The position numbers were made by a program, and so were the translations under genes. From the NCBI RefSeq assembly GCF_041435115.1, contig NZ_CP108046.1, positions 4,898,001 through 4,962,000 of the forward strand: a stretch of 64,000 nt of DNA, read 5' to 3'. The notes below the pieces were generated by a model. It ran no database searches. It was not told the DNA's origin and saw only the letters and a program-made list of their open reading frames with translations. This stretch comes from Streptomyces sp. NBC_00289 (lineage in GTDB: Bacteria; Actinomycetota; Actinomycetes; Streptomycetales; Streptomycetaceae). This document shows positions 53,272 to 61,691 of the stretch, one piece after another. The number at the start of each line of letters is the position of its first letter. Position 1 is the stretch's first letter.

Positions 53272-54738
53272 CTAACCGATCCGCTTCCGCGCCCGCTCCC
53301 CCTCCAGCGGCGGGGTGGTGACCCATCCGTGCGTGCGGCACTCGGGGAGCCGGCAGTCCGGCGGGGGCCGCCGGACGGTCGCGAAGGCGAGTGCCGACCC
53401 CACCACCAGCACTCCCGCGCACACCACCATCGCCCGGCCGAACGCGGCGTCGAAGGCCGTCGGCGACCGGTACGACTCCTCGCCCATCCCGGCGACGAGC
53501 GGCAGCGCGGCGACCGCGATCAGGCCGGCCGCGCGGGCCGCCGCGTTGTTGATGCCGCTTGCCAGGCCGGCCCGAGCGGTCTCCACCGAGGCCAGGACGG
53601 TGGCGGTCAGCGGCGCGACCAGGGAGACCAGGCCGGCGCCCATGACCAGCAGGGCCGGCAGCACGTCGGTGAGGTACGAGGCGTCCGGCCCCACCCGCAG
53701 CATCAGCAGCATGGCGGCGGCACACAGGAGCGGGCCGACGGTGAGCGGGATCCGCGGGCCGATCCGCTGGGCCAGCTCGCCCGAGCGGGCCGAGAACAGC
53801 AGCATCATCACGGTCGTCGGCAGCAGTGCGGTACCGGCCTGGAGCGCCGAGTAGCCGGCCACGACCTGGAGCTGGAGCGCGGTGAGGAAGAAGAAGCCGC
53901 CGAAGGCCGCGTACACGCACAGCGTCACCAGGTTGACGGCCGTGAACTGGCGCGACGCGAAGATGTCCAGCGGCATCATCGGGTCGGCGCTGCGCTTCTC
54001 GACCTGGACGAAGGCGACGCCCGCGGCCACCCCCGCCACCGTGGCGAGCACGACGACGAGGGAGCCGCTCCGGGCCTCGATCAGCGCGTACGTCACCAGG
54101 GCGAGCGCCAGGGCACCGAGTGCCGCGCCGAGCACGTCGAAGCGTCCGTGCTTCCGGCCGTCGCCGGACTCGGGGACGTGCCGCAGCGCGATGGGGGCGC
54201 ACGCCAGGGCCAGCGGAACGTTCAGCAGGAACACCCAGCGCCAGCCGGGGCCGTCCACCAGCCAGCCGCCGAGGAACGGGCCGACCGCCGCGCCGATGCC
54301 GCCGAACCCGGACCACATGCCCACGGCCCGGCTCCGGTCGTCGTGGTGGAAGGACGCCTGGATGAGGGCGAGCGAGCCCGGGGTGAGAAGGGCGCCGCCG
54401 ATCCCCTGCAGGGCGCGGGCGGCGACGAGGACGCCGGCGTTCGGGGCGAGCCCGCAGAGGAGGGAGGCGACGGCGAACCAGACGACGCCGATCACGAAGA
54501 CCCTGCGCCGGCCGTAGCGGTCACCGAGGGAGCCGCCGAGGAGGATCAGCCCGGCCAGCGTGAGCATGTACGCGTTGACCGTCCACTGCAGGGCGGCCAG
54601 GCTCGCGTCGAAGTCACGTCCGATGCGGGGCAGGGCGACGTTGATGACGGTCGAGTCCAGCGTCGCCATGCTGGAGCCGAGCACGGTGGTCAGGAGAATC
54701 CACTTGCCCTGCGGGGAGGCCAGCCGTACGTCGGGCAT
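53272..54738 (-). CDS. MFS exporter, DHA2 (EmrB/QacA) family
   Basis: 488 residues with about 14 predicted helices. Motif A (GSLGDRYGRRRVF) after helix 2, and motif C-like GGIGAAVGPFLGGW. N-terminal LGSSMATLDSTVINVALP is typical of drug/proton antiporters of this branch. The C-terminus is a short soluble tail with a Cys pair. ATG 54738 is preferred to the TTG at 54753; no good ribosome site is visible. It follows the fba terminator and may have a promoter overlapping it. Confidence 0.9.
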   Translation of the reverse strand: MPDVRLASPQGKWILLTTVLGSSMATLDSTVINVALPRIGRDFDASLAALQWTVNAYMLTLAGLILLGGSLGDRYGRRRVFVIGVVWFAVASLLCGLAPNAGVLVAARALQGIGGALLTPGSLALIQASFHHDDRSRAVGMWSGFGGIGAAVGPFLGGWLVDGPGWRWVFLLNVPLALACAPIALRHVPESGDGRKHGRFDVLGAALGALALALVTYALIEARSGSLVVVLATVAGVAAGVAFVQVEKRSADPMMPLDIFASRQFTAVNLVTLCVYAAFGGFFFLTALQLQVVAGYSALQAGTALLPTTVMMLLFSARSGELAQRIGPRIPLTVGPLLCAAAMLLMLRVGPDASYLTDVLPALLVMGAGLVSLVAPLTATVLASVETARAGLASGINNAAARAAGLIAVAALPLVAGMGEESYRSPTAFDAAFGRAMVVCAGVLVVGSALAFATVRRPPPDCRLPECRTHGWVTTPPLEGERARKRIG

Positions 54739-54753
54739 CACCCAGGTATACAA

Positions 54754-54781
54754 CGAGCCCGGTGCCGTGGCACCGGGCTCG
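54754..54781. terminator. Terminator hairpin downstream of fba
   Basis: CGAGCCCGGTGCC (54754-54766) pairs with GGCACCGGGCTCG (54769-54781) almost without a loop. It also touches the 5' side of the MFS gene. Confidence 0.8.
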
Positions 54782-54852
54782 CCGAAAGCCGCTGATCGCT
54801 CGGCCGGTTGTCCGGCCTCGGGTCCCCTGAACCCGGGTCCCCTGGTCCGAAG

Positions 54853-54912
54853 TTATACGATCTTCGGTGGCCCGATCTTCGGTTGCTTGATCTCCGGTTA
54901 CTTGATCTTCGT
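54853..54912. repeat. 15-bp repeat running across the fba stop codon
   Basis: On the coding (minus) strand there are four 15-bp units: ACGAAGATCAAGTAA, CCGGAGATCAAGCAA, CCGAAGATCGGGCCA, CCGAAGATCGTATAA. The first contains the fba stop codon TAA; the last ends in another in-frame TAA. Confidence 0.8.
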
Positions 54913-55929
54913 GCCGGCGGAGCGCAGGTGCTGCGTCGCCTCGACGACCCGGGCGGCCATGCCCGCCTCGGCCAGCTTGCCCCAGGTGCGGGGGTCGTAG
55001 GTCTTCTTGGAGCCGACCTCGCCGTCGACCTTCAGGACACCGTCGTAGTTCCTGAAGACGTGGTCGGCGACGGGACGCGTGAAGGCGTACTGCGTGTCCG
55101 TGTCGATGTTCATCTTGACGACGCCGTTCTCCAGCGCGGTGGCGATCTCCTCCGCGGAGGAGCCGGAGCCGCCGTGGAAGACGAAGTCGAACGGCTGGGA
55201 GCCGGCCGGCTTGCCGTACTTCGCGGCCACGCCCTCGTTCAGCTCCTTGAGGAGGTCGGGGCGCAGCACGACGTTGCCCGGCTTGTACACACCGTGGACG
55301 TTGCCGAAGGACGCGGCCAGCAGGTAGCGGCCCTTCTCGCCGAGCCCGAGCGCCTCGACCGTACGCACGGCGTCGTCGACCGTCGTGTACAGCGAGTCGT
55401 TGATCTCGTGGGAGACGCCGTCCTCCTCGCCGCCGGTCGGGGTGATCTCGACCTCGAGGATGATCTTGGCGGCGCGGGCGCGCTCCAGCAGTTCCTGCGC
55501 GATGGCGAGGTTGTCGGCGAGGGTCTCGGCCGAGCCGTCCCACATGTGGGACTGGAACAGCGGATTGCCGCCGGCCTTGACGCGCTCCTCGGAGATGGCG
55601 AGCAGCGGTCGCACGTACCCGTCGAGCTTGTCCTTCGGGCAGTGGTCGGTGTGCAGGGCGACCGTCACCGGGTACTTCTCGGCGACGATGTGCGCGAACT
55701 CGGCCAGCGCCACGGCACCGGTGACCATGTCCTTGCTGTACTGGCCGCCGAGGAACTCCGCACCACCCGTGGAGATCTGGACGATGCCGTCGCTCTCCGC
55801 CTCCGCGAAGCCGCGCAGCGCAGCGTGCAGGGTCTGGGTCGAGGTCACGTTGATGGCCGGGTAGGCGAACCTGCCTGCCTTCGCCCGGTCGAGCATCTCG
55901 TTGTAGACCTCGGGGGTTGCGATGGGCAT
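54898..55929 (-). CDS. fba: Class II fructose-bisphosphate aldolase
   Basis: 343 residues, zinc-dependent. HTDHCPKDKLD carries the catalytic Asp and first metal His, ILEVEITPTGGEEDGVSHE the loop near 160-180, GNVHGVYKPGNV the second His, and FHGGSGS plus KMNIDTDTQYAFTR the phosphate-binding region. A GGAGCGG site precedes the ATG. Central enzyme of glycolysis and gluconeogenesis. A strong hairpin follows the gene. Confidence 0.97.
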   Translation of the reverse strand: MPIATPEVYNEMLDRAKAGRFAYPAINVTSTQTLHAALRGFAEAESDGIVQISTGGAEFLGGQYSKDMVTGAVALAEFAHIVAEKYPVTVALHTDHCPKDKLDGYVRPLLAISEERVKAGGNPLFQSHMWDGSAETLADNLAIAQELLERARAAKIILEVEITPTGGEEDGVSHEINDSLYTTVDDAVRTVEALGLGEKGRYLLAASFGNVHGVYKPGNVVLRPDLLKELNEGVAAKYGKPAGSQPFDFVFHGGSGSSAEEIATALENGVVKMNIDTDTQYAFTRPVADHVFRNYDGVLKVDGEVGSKKTYDPRTWGKLAEAGMAARVVEATQHLRSAGTKIK

Positions 55930-56078
55930 CTGTCCGCTCCTTGGATGTGCGGGTTGGCGTTCTTTGTCCTACGGCCCTGACCTAGACCTTGGGGGTGACG
56001 TCATCGTCGGCCCCATCCTTCCAGACCTGACCGGATGGTCCCGCCCTGGTGTCCAACCTGTGGATAACCCCGGACCGC

Positions 56079-56627
56079 TCAGTCGAGGCCCAGCTCGTCC
56101 TTGGAGTACGCGAAGAGGTACGGAACCCCGGCGCCCTCCTCGATCTTCTCGGCGGCCCCGGTCGCCCGGTCGACGATGGTCGCCACGCCCACGACCTCGG
56201 CACCCGCCTCGCGCACGGCCTCGACGGCGGCGAGCGGCGACCCGCCGGTGGTGGAGGTGTCCTCGACGACCAGCACCCGGCGGCCGCTGATCTCCGGGCC
56301 CTCGACGCGCCGCTGCAGTCCGTGCGCCTTGGCCGCCTTGCGGACGACGAAGGCGTCCAGCTTCCGGCCGCGCGCGGAGGCGGCGTGCAGCATGGCGGCG
56401 GCCACCGGGTCGGCCCCCATGGTCAGCCCGCCGACCGCGTCGAACTCCAGGTCGGCGGTCAGGTCGAGGAGCACCTGCCCGACCAGCGGAGCGGCTTCGC
56501 CGTCGAGCGTGATGCGGCGCAGGTCGACGTAGTAGTCCGCCTCCAGACCCGATGACAGGGTCACCTTGCCGTGCACCACGGCCTTGTCCTTGATCTGCTG
56601 CAGCAGCTCTCCACGCACGTCAGTCAT
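56079..56627 (-). CDS. pyrE: Orotate phosphoribosyltransferase
   Basis: 182 residues. Transfers ribose phosphate from PRPP to orotate in pyrimidine synthesis. The PRPP-binding motif VLVVEDTSTTGGSPLAAVEA is near 117-136, the flexible loop RKAAKAHGLQRRVEG near 96, and TLSSGLEADYYVDLRR near 23. ATG 56627 follows a TAAGCT -10 box by 7 nt, so the transcript is probably leaderless although an epimerase gene ends only 10 bases upstream. Confidence 0.96.
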   Translation of the reverse strand: MTDVRGELLQQIKDKAVVHGKVTLSSGLEADYYVDLRRITLDGEAAPLVGQVLLDLTADLEFDAVGGLTMGADPVAAAMLHAASARGRKLDAFVVRKAAKAHGLQRRVEGPEISGRRVLVVEDTSTTGGSPLAAVEAVREAGAEVVGVATIVDRATGAAEKIEEGAGVPYLFAYSKDELGLD

Positions 56628-56634
56628 GCCCGTC

Positions 56635-56640
56635 AGCTTA
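56635..56640 (-). promoter_or_regulatory. -10 box TAAGCT built on the epimerase stop codon
   Basis: TAA at 56638-56640 ends the epimerase gene and also starts TAAGCT, 7 nt before the pyrE ATG. Confidence 0.6.
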
Positions 56641-57435
56641 GAGGCGGCGCCAGGTCCACGTGGTGCCGGCTTCCAGCGGATCGATCGGTGTGACCAGGCG
56701 CGGGAGCGTGTTCAGGCCGTTCGGCGGGCCGGTCTGCGGCTCCACGCACACGGCGGCCTCCTGCTCGTCGTACACCACGACCCACTGCTCGCGGCTGGCC
56801 ACCCTCAGCTCCAGCTGCCCGGGCCAGGTGACCGTCACGTCGACGCCGTTGGGCATGCCGAAGCAGTCGTCCCAGGGGCCGGGTTTCGGGTCGACGCGGT
56901 TGCCGGTGGGGAGGTGGTCGGCGCCGCGCTCCTCCTGCCAGGCGGGCGTGAAGTCGAGCCGGGCGCCTTCGGCCTGCCCGTCACCGAGAGTGCGGTTGAA
57001 CCACGGGTGCCAGCCGATCTGCGCCGGGAAGGAGGACCCGTACGTCTCCACGGCCATGCCGAGCGTCAGGGAGTTCTCGGTGAGGGCGACGACCTGGGTG
57101 ACCCGCCCGGGGTGGGGCCAGGGATCGACGAGGTCGTACGTGATGACCGCCTCGTCGGCCGAGACGCGGGCGGTGCGCCAGGCGCCGTCGCGAGCGGTGC
57201 CGTGAATGGCGTGCGGCGGGGAGTTGAGCGGCAACTGGCGCGTGACCGCGCCGTCCCGGAACCGTCCGTCGCGGGTCCGGCCGCACCAGGGGACCATCGG
57301 GAAACAGCCGAAACGCTCGCCCTGCCGCAGGAGTTCGACGCCGCCGACGCGGAGCCCTCCGATCCGGCCGCCGTTGCCCGGCTGCACGGTCACTTCCGCG
57401 TCGCCCGCGGTCAGCGTGATGTCTTCGTTACTCAC
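56638..57435 (-). CDS. Aldose 1-epimerase family protein
   Basis: 265 residues, galactose-mutarotase fold. PMVPWCGRTRDGRF near 47-60, AIHGTARDGAW with the conserved His near 77, GWHPWFNR near 142, and VCVEPQTGPPNGLN near 230 carrying the catalytic Glu. Likely interconverts sugar anomers, or acts as a glucose-6-phosphate epimerase-like enzyme; substrate not determined. GTG 57435 has a TAGGGT box 6 nt upstream. Confidence 0.9.
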   Translation of the reverse strand: MSNEDITLTAGDAEVTVQPGNGGRIGGLRVGGVELLRQGERFGCFPMVPWCGRTRDGRFRDGAVTRQLPLNSPPHAIHGTARDGAWRTARVSADEAVITYDLVDPWPHPGRVTQVVALTENSLTLGMAVETYGSSFPAQIGWHPWFNRTLGDGQAEGARLDFTPAWQEERGADHLPTGNRVDPKPGPWDDCFGMPNGVDVTVTWPGQLELRVASREQWVVVYDEQEAAVCVEPQTGPPNGLNTLPRLVTPIDPLEAGTTWTWRRL

Positions 57436-57441
57436 GGGACG

Positions 57442-57447
57442 ACCCTA
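57442..57447 (-). promoter_or_regulatory. -10 box TAGGGT, leaderless epimerase start
   Basis: TAGGGT on the minus strand ends 6 nt before GTG 57435. Confidence 0.6.
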
Positions 57448-57510
57448 CTGGGCCGATCAAGAGGGCGTGGCGGGGGCGGGGTGAGCGCGCGGGGCGGCGC
57501 GACTGGGGGG

Positions 57511-57695
57511 CAGCGCCGCCTGCGCTGGACCCGCCCGGCCACGATCGCCGAGGCGCGAACCACCGCCGCCGCGGGCGCCGCCGCGCGGAGGTGACCGCAC
57601 CAGGCAGCACGACCACCGGTCAGCGCCGCCTGCGTAGCACCCGTCCCGCCACGATCGCCGAGGCGAGAACCACCGCCGCAGCGGGTGCCGCCCAG
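57511..57695. repeat. Degenerate 75-bp duplication of the SRPBCC gene's 3' end (110-bp offset)
   Basis: 57511-57585 resembles 57621-57695 closely (both contain CAGCGCCGCCTGCG and ACGATCGCCGAGGCG). The right copy is the coding end of the SRPBCC protein (VLASAIVAGRVLRRRR); the left copy lies past its stop codon and would encode VRASAIVAGRVQRRRR. Confidence 0.75.
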
Positions 57696-58423
57696 CGCAG
57701 GGCGGATCCGGGGGTGATCGACTGTGGGGCGGGCACGGGGGCGTAGCGGCCGCGCGGCGGGGCGTGGTCCACCTCCTCGGCACTGCGCCCGATCATCGTC
57801 CGCCGCGCGTGCGCCGCCTCGGCGGCCGCCGGCTCCTCGAAGTCGTCGGCCGGCCCGGCCACGACGCCCTCGCTGACGTGCGCGTCCAGCGGCTCCGGCT
57901 CGGGCTCGGGGTCCTGCTCCGCCACCGGTTCGGGCGTCTGTTCCCGCGCCCCCTCGGACTGCTCGGACGGTTCGGACGGTTCGGGCTCGGGCCGTTGTCC
58001 CTCCGTCGTCGCGCCCAGGTTCTCAGCGAAACGGTTCAGCAGCCGGACGACGGCCGAGCCGACCGCCTCTGACGGCAGTTCCGTCACGCGTCCGTCCGCG
58101 GCGGCGACCGCCTCGAAGGCGAGCACCGAGCCGCCGTCCGCGTCGCGGAGGCGGAGCGTCAGCGTGAGTTTGACCGATCCGCTGCCGCGCGCCTCGGTGG
58201 CGTCGCCCTCGACGGCGTACGAACCGTCGTCCTGGCCGGACACGCGTGCGGTACCCCGGTAGGTGATGGAGTGGCTGCCGACGCGCACTTTCAGCCGGCC
58301 GCTGACGGGCTCGGCGCCGGCGTCCTGCTGGAGGCCGGGGACCGCCCGCGCCACCCGCGCGGGATCGGCCAGCGCCTCCCTGAGCCGCTCGGACACAACC
58401 GGAACGAACACCTCATGCTCCAT
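57620..58423 (-). CDS. SRPBCC (CoxG-like) protein with C-terminal membrane anchor
   Basis: 267 residues. The first 140 form a SRPBCC/CoxG-like domain (MEHEVFVPVVSERLREAL, ending VVRLLNRFAENLGA). A strongly acidic Glu/Pro linker (about 145-185) and a variable region lead to one C-terminal helix (WAAPAAAVVLASAIVAG) with an Arg4 end, so the domain is displayed on the inner face of the membrane. CoxG proteins recruit enzymes to the membrane; no CO dehydrogenase genes are nearby. A TAGGCT box 8 nt upstream supports ATG 58423. Confidence 0.82.
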   Translation of the reverse strand: MEHEVFVPVVSERLREALADPARVARAVPGLQQDAGAEPVSGRLKVRVGSHSITYRGTARVSGQDDGSYAVEGDATEARGSGSVKLTLTLRLRDADGGSVLAFEAVAAADGRVTELPSEAVGSAVVRLLNRFAENLGATTEGQRPEPEPSEPSEQSEGAREQTPEPVAEQDPEPEPEPLDAHVSEGVVAGPADDFEEPAAAEAAHARRTMIGRSAEEVDHAPPRGRYAPVPAPQSITPGSALRWAAPAAAVVLASAIVAGRVLRRRR

Positions 58424-58431
58424 GTCGGCCG

Positions 58432-58437
58432 AGCCTA
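58432..58437 (-). promoter_or_regulatory. -10 box TAGGCT, leaderless SRPBCC gene start
   Basis: TAGGCT on the minus strand ends 8 nt before ATG 58423. Confidence 0.5.
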
Positions 58438-58549
58438 CCCAGTGGCCGCCGCCCCGCACCCGCGTTGACCGAAATAGCCCACGCGCCGGTGTCTCCGCCG
58501 GGCCCACCACCAGGGACCCGGGACCGCCGTGCTCCCCGGCAGCCTCCGC

Positions 58550-60187
58550 TCAGTACCGCGGATGCACCAACGTCGAAACCCGCAGGCCGGTCATCCTGCG
58601 GTGCGCTGCCGTGCGGGCCGCCGCGCGGAGGGAGGTCCGGGTCAGGGTGGTGGGGTGGGGGCCGTGGGGGGCGAGCGTCAGGGGTGGGCGGGTGTGGGGG
58701 GCGGCGAGGACGAAGCCCCAGTCGTGGGGGGCGCGGCTCGCGCCGGCGGAGCGGTCGGGGCCGGCGGCGAAGCCGGAGTCGCGGCCGCCCACGCAGTAGG
58801 GGGCCGTACGGAGACCGGCCGCCCGGATCGTCGTGTCCACCGTCCAGAAGGCGTGGGCGCGGGAGGAGACCGGACCGGCGTGCACGACCAGGCGGCCGTC
58901 GGCCGCGAGCACCCGCCGGGCCAGGCCGTAGAACTCCTGCGAGTACAGCTTCGTACTCGCCGTGATGCCCGGATCGGGCAGGTCCGAGATCACCACGTCG
59001 TACGCGGCCGACGGCGCCCCGCGCAGCCAGCCGAAGGCGTCCGCCGTGCTGACGTGCACGCGCGGGTCGCCGTACACGTGGCCGTTGAGGGCGGACAGCG
59101 CCGGGTCCTGGCGCGCCAGCCGTACGACCGTCGCGTCCCGTTCGACCACGTCGACCCGTCGTACGCCCGGATGCCGCAGCACCTCGCGGACGGCCAGGCC
59201 GTCACCCCCGCCGAGGACGAGCACGCGCGCGTGCGGGCCGTTCATCGCGGGCTGGACCAGTGCCTCGTGGTAGCGGTGCTCGTCGCGGCCGCTGACCCGG
59301 AGCCGGCCGTCGAGGAAGAGGCCGAGGGGGCGGCCGGGGGTGCCGCCGGTGAGGACGATCTCCTGGACGTCGGTCTGCACCGCGACCCGTACGTCCCGGC
59401 CGTAGACGGCCTGCCGGGCGGCCCGTTCGAAGTCGTCGACGAGTGCCGCCGCCGTGGCCAGGACGGCGAGCACGGTGACGTTGACGGCCAGCAGCGTCCA
59501 GCGGGTGCGGTGGCTCAGGTCGCGCCGGAACAGGCCGAGGACGAGGGCGCCGCCGGCGACGACGTTGACCGCGCCGGTGAGCAGCGTGCCGGTCAGCTGG
59601 CCCAGCCGGGGCAGCAGCAGGAAGGGGAAGGCGAGGCCGCCGACCAGGGCGCCGACGTAGTCCGCCGCGAACAGGTCGGCCACCGCGCCGCCGGCGTCCT
59701 GTCGCCGGATCCGCTGGATGAGTTCCATCAGCAGCGGGACCTCGGCGCCGATCAGCAGGCCGATGGCGAGGGAGAAGGCGACCAGGAGGCAACGGGGGCC
59801 GCTGCCCCACAGGCCGCCCCAGTCGCCGGTCCAGGCGAAGACGGCGTACAGCGTCATCGCGCTGCAGCCGCCGATGAGCGCGAGGGCCGCCTCGATCGCG
59901 CCGAAGCCGGCCGCCGCCCGCCAGCGCAGCCGTTTGGCGGCGAGCGAGCCGATGCCCATCGCGAAGACCATGACGGACAGGACGACGGATGTCTGGGTGA
60001 CCGAGTCGCCGATCAAGTACGAGGCGAGCGCGACGAGTTCCAGTTCGTACACGAGTCCGCAGGCCGCACAGAGGAAGACGCAGGTGAGGACGAGGAACCG
60101 GCCCGTGCCCGGCCGGACGGGCAGCCGCGCGGGGCCTGCCCAGGGCGGCGGGGTGCCGGGCGGGGCGGGCGCGTGCGGTTCGATCAC
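58550..60187 (-). CDS. speE: Membrane-bound polyamine aminopropyltransferase (spermidine synthase)
   Basis: 545 residues. The N-terminal half has seven or so membrane helices (from [19 protein letters not shown] onward). The C-terminal half is a spermidine-synthase domain: [20 protein letters not shown], the nucleotide-binding [19 protein letters not shown], and the catalytic-type ISDLPDPG. The C-terminal 60 residues are Arg/His/Thr-rich. Whether it makes spermidine or another alkylated polyamine is open. GTG 60187 follows a TAACGT box by 6 nt. DUF2617 lies just upstream. Confidence 0.9.
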   Translation of the reverse strand: MIEPHAPAPPGTPPPWAGPARLPVRPGTGRFLVLTCVFLCAACGLVYELELVALASYLIGDSVTQTSVVLSVMVFAMGIGSLAAKRLRWRAAAGFGAIEAALALIGGCSAMTLYAVFAWTGDWGGLWGSGPRCLLVAFSLAIGLLIGAEVPLLMELIQRIRRQDAGGAVADLFAADYVGALVGGLAFPFLLLPRLGQLTGTLLTGAVNVVAGGALVLGLFRRDLSHRTRWTLLAVNVTVLAVLATAAALVDDFERAARQAVYGRDVRVAVQTDVQEIVLTGGTPGRPLGLFLDGRLRVSGRDEHRYHEALVQPAMNGPHARVLVLGGGDGLAVREVLRHPGVRRVDVVERDATVVRLARQDPALSALNGHVYGDPRVHVSTADAFGWLRGAPSAAYDVVISDLPDPGITASTKLYSQEFYGLARRVLAADGRLVVHAGPVSSRAHAFWTVDTTIRAAGLRTAPYCVGGRDSGFAAGPDRSAGASRAPHDWGFVLAAPHTRPPLTLAPHGPHPTTLTRTSLRAAARTAAHRRMTGLRVSTLVHPRY

Positions 60188-60193
60188 GCTGCG

Positions 60194-60199
60194 ACGTTA
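60194..60199 (-). promoter_or_regulatory. -10 box TAACGT, leaderless speE start
   Basis: TAACGT on the minus strand ends 6 nt before GTG 60187. Confidence 0.5.
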
Positions 60200-60286
60200 C
60201 GTCACACCCGCAGCACGCTTCGTCACCCACACGTGTGGAACTGGCGGACGGTTGCGCGCTGCGCGTTTGGTCCCTTCGGATGGCCC

Positions 60287-60841
60287 TCAGACCTCGGACG
60301 GGCTGAGGCACGCCCGCTGCGGGCGGCCGGGCCGGGCCGTCGGCACGCCCACCCGGGTCCGGGTCGCCACCAACTGCCCGTCCTGCGGATACGCGTGCCA
60401 GGTCCGCCAGTGCACCTGTCCCTCGTACCGTTGGGCGAGCAGTGCCGTGAAGGCGTGGGGGCTGCCCGGGAAGACGCCGGCGAGCCCGTGGGGGTGGTCA
60501 GAGACCAGGGCCAGCAACTCCTGGGCGCGGCCCGCGAACGAGCCCGGGGACAGCATTTCCACTCGGGCGGCGAACTCGTATTCCCAGTCGCCCACCCGCT
60601 TGGCGACACCCAGCGGGAGCGGGGTGCTGCTGCCGGCGATGCACGCCACCGTCTCCGAGCAACTTCCGCGCTCCTCCTCCAGGAGGACCTGGTGGGACGC
60701 GCCGAGGAGTCTCAACTGAAGCTTTGAGCCGTCCAGTTCGAGGTCGAGCGAGGCGAGGGCGGGCAGCGGCTCGCGTCCCAAAGCCCAGGCGAGGTCAGCC
60801 GCGCGCGTGTCGGTGTAGGAGGTGTTGAGGGTCGTGAGCAT
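60287..60841 (-). CDS. DUF2617 family protein
   Basis: 184 residues, soluble. Starts MLTTLNTSYTDTRAADLAWAL and contains LQLRLLGASHQVLLEEE and WEYEFAARVEMLSPGSFAGRA, characteristic of DUF2617. No enzymatic motif is known. In Streptomyces it commonly lies beside the membrane spermidine synthase, as here, so a linked role is possible. GGAG precedes ATG 60841 only at a distance. Confidence 0.82.
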   Translation of the reverse strand: MLTTLNTSYTDTRAADLAWALGREPLPALASLDLELDGSKLQLRLLGASHQVLLEEERGSCSETVACIAGSSTPLPLGVAKRVGDWEYEFAARVEMLSPGSFAGRAQELLALVSDHPHGLAGVFPGSPHAFTALLAQRYEGQVHWRTWHAYPQDGQLVATRTRVGVPTARPGRPQRACLSPSEV

Positions 60842-61170
60842 GGGTCGGCTCCGCAAGCACGCAAAGAACAGGGAGTGTGGGTCCGGCGCACCCCGGGCGA
60901 CATCGGGGTATCGGCCCGGTCAGCCCAGTCGGGAAGTCAGGAAGTCAGAAGAGGTGTCCGCTGAACGTCCGAGGGGCTGCGGTGGTGGTTTAGAGGGAAT
61001 CATGAACTGTGGGGCTGCCACAGGGTTTTTACCCAACTTCGTGGGGTTTCCATCCCTCAGAGGGCTCCACAGCTCAACTGTTCAACCTCGGCGTACGCCG
61101 GGGCGGCCGATCGTGCGCCACGGCGCCGGGCGCCCGCAGGGGGTGAACCCCGGCGGACACCCGGCGAAAC
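60842..61170. other. Gap without a gene, partly lower in GC
   Basis: Bases around 60985-61085 are less GC-rich than the rest of the window, with runs such as GGTTTTTACCC and CTCAACTGTTCAACC. I see no reading frame of plausible composition. It should hold the promoter of the DUF2617 gene and may hold a small RNA. Confidence 0.4.
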
Positions 61171-61206
61171 GCGGCGGGGGCCCACCCCCGAACGGGCCCC
61201 CGCCGC
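61171..61206. terminator. Terminator hairpin
   Basis: GCGGCGGGGGCCC (61171-61183) pairs perfectly with GGGCCCCCGCCGC (61194-61206) around a 10-nt loop, downstream of the small Cys-rich protein gene. Confidence 0.85.
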
Positions 61207-61247
61207 ACGGATGCGGTTCCCCCTGTGCGGAGCTCGGCTGCCCCGTG

Positions 61248-61553
61248 TCAGCTGCCTCCACCGCATCCGCCGCCGCCCCCGCACGACGACCCGCCGCCGC
61301 AGGACGAGCCGCCTCCGCACGACGACCCGCCGCCGCACGAATGCCCGCCGGAGTGACCACCGGAGTGCCCTCCGGAGCCGCCCGAGGACCCGCTGTCTCC
61401 CCCGCCGGCCCACCAGCTGCCGCCGCCCGCCGCGCCGTACGACCCGGCACGCCGGCCGTGGACCCGACGGCTGCGCCGGCTGCCGCGTGCGACGTTCACG
61501 AGGGCCCCGAAGAACAGAACCGCGATCACCGCCAGGATGATGCCGAAGACCAT
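61248..61553 (-). CDS. Small membrane protein with His/Cys/Gly repeat tail
   Basis: 101 residues. One membrane helix (MVFGIILAVIAVLFFGALVN), a basic segment (RGSRRSRRVHGRR), then a tail of pure repeats: three GGHS-type units (12 bp each) followed by three CGGGSS-type units (15 bp each) and a final Cys/Gly stretch, with six Cys in all. GGAGGGTGA stands before ATG 61553. The tail could bind metal or be disulfide-linked if exposed; I know no assigned function. A terminator follows. Confidence 0.75.
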   Translation of the reverse strand: MVFGIILAVIAVLFFGALVNVARGSRRSRRVHGRRAGSYGAAGGGSWWAGGGDSGSSGGSGGHSGGHSGGHSCGGGSSCGGGSSCGGGSSCGGGGGCGGGS

Positions 61554-61691
61554 GGCGTCACCCTCCTTCCGATGTCCCCGAGACGACCCCCCGTGGGCGC
61601 CTCGCTTGGTGCGTGCCGGGGAGATGCCCTTCCGTCCCCCGGGCCAAAGCAGAGTTGAGGAACTCCAGAGCTTGGGCGGAGGATGACCGGC

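Noticed and set aside
57620..58423. CoxG-like protein as evidence of carbon monoxide oxidation.
   Set aside because: No coxL, coxM or coxS genes in the window; the domain alone is not specific.
61248..61553. The Cys/Gly/Ser-rich tail looks like a microcin B17-type peptide precursor.
   Set aside because: The N-terminus is a membrane helix and not a leader peptide, and no cyclodehydratase, dehydrogenase or dedicated transporter gene is nearby.
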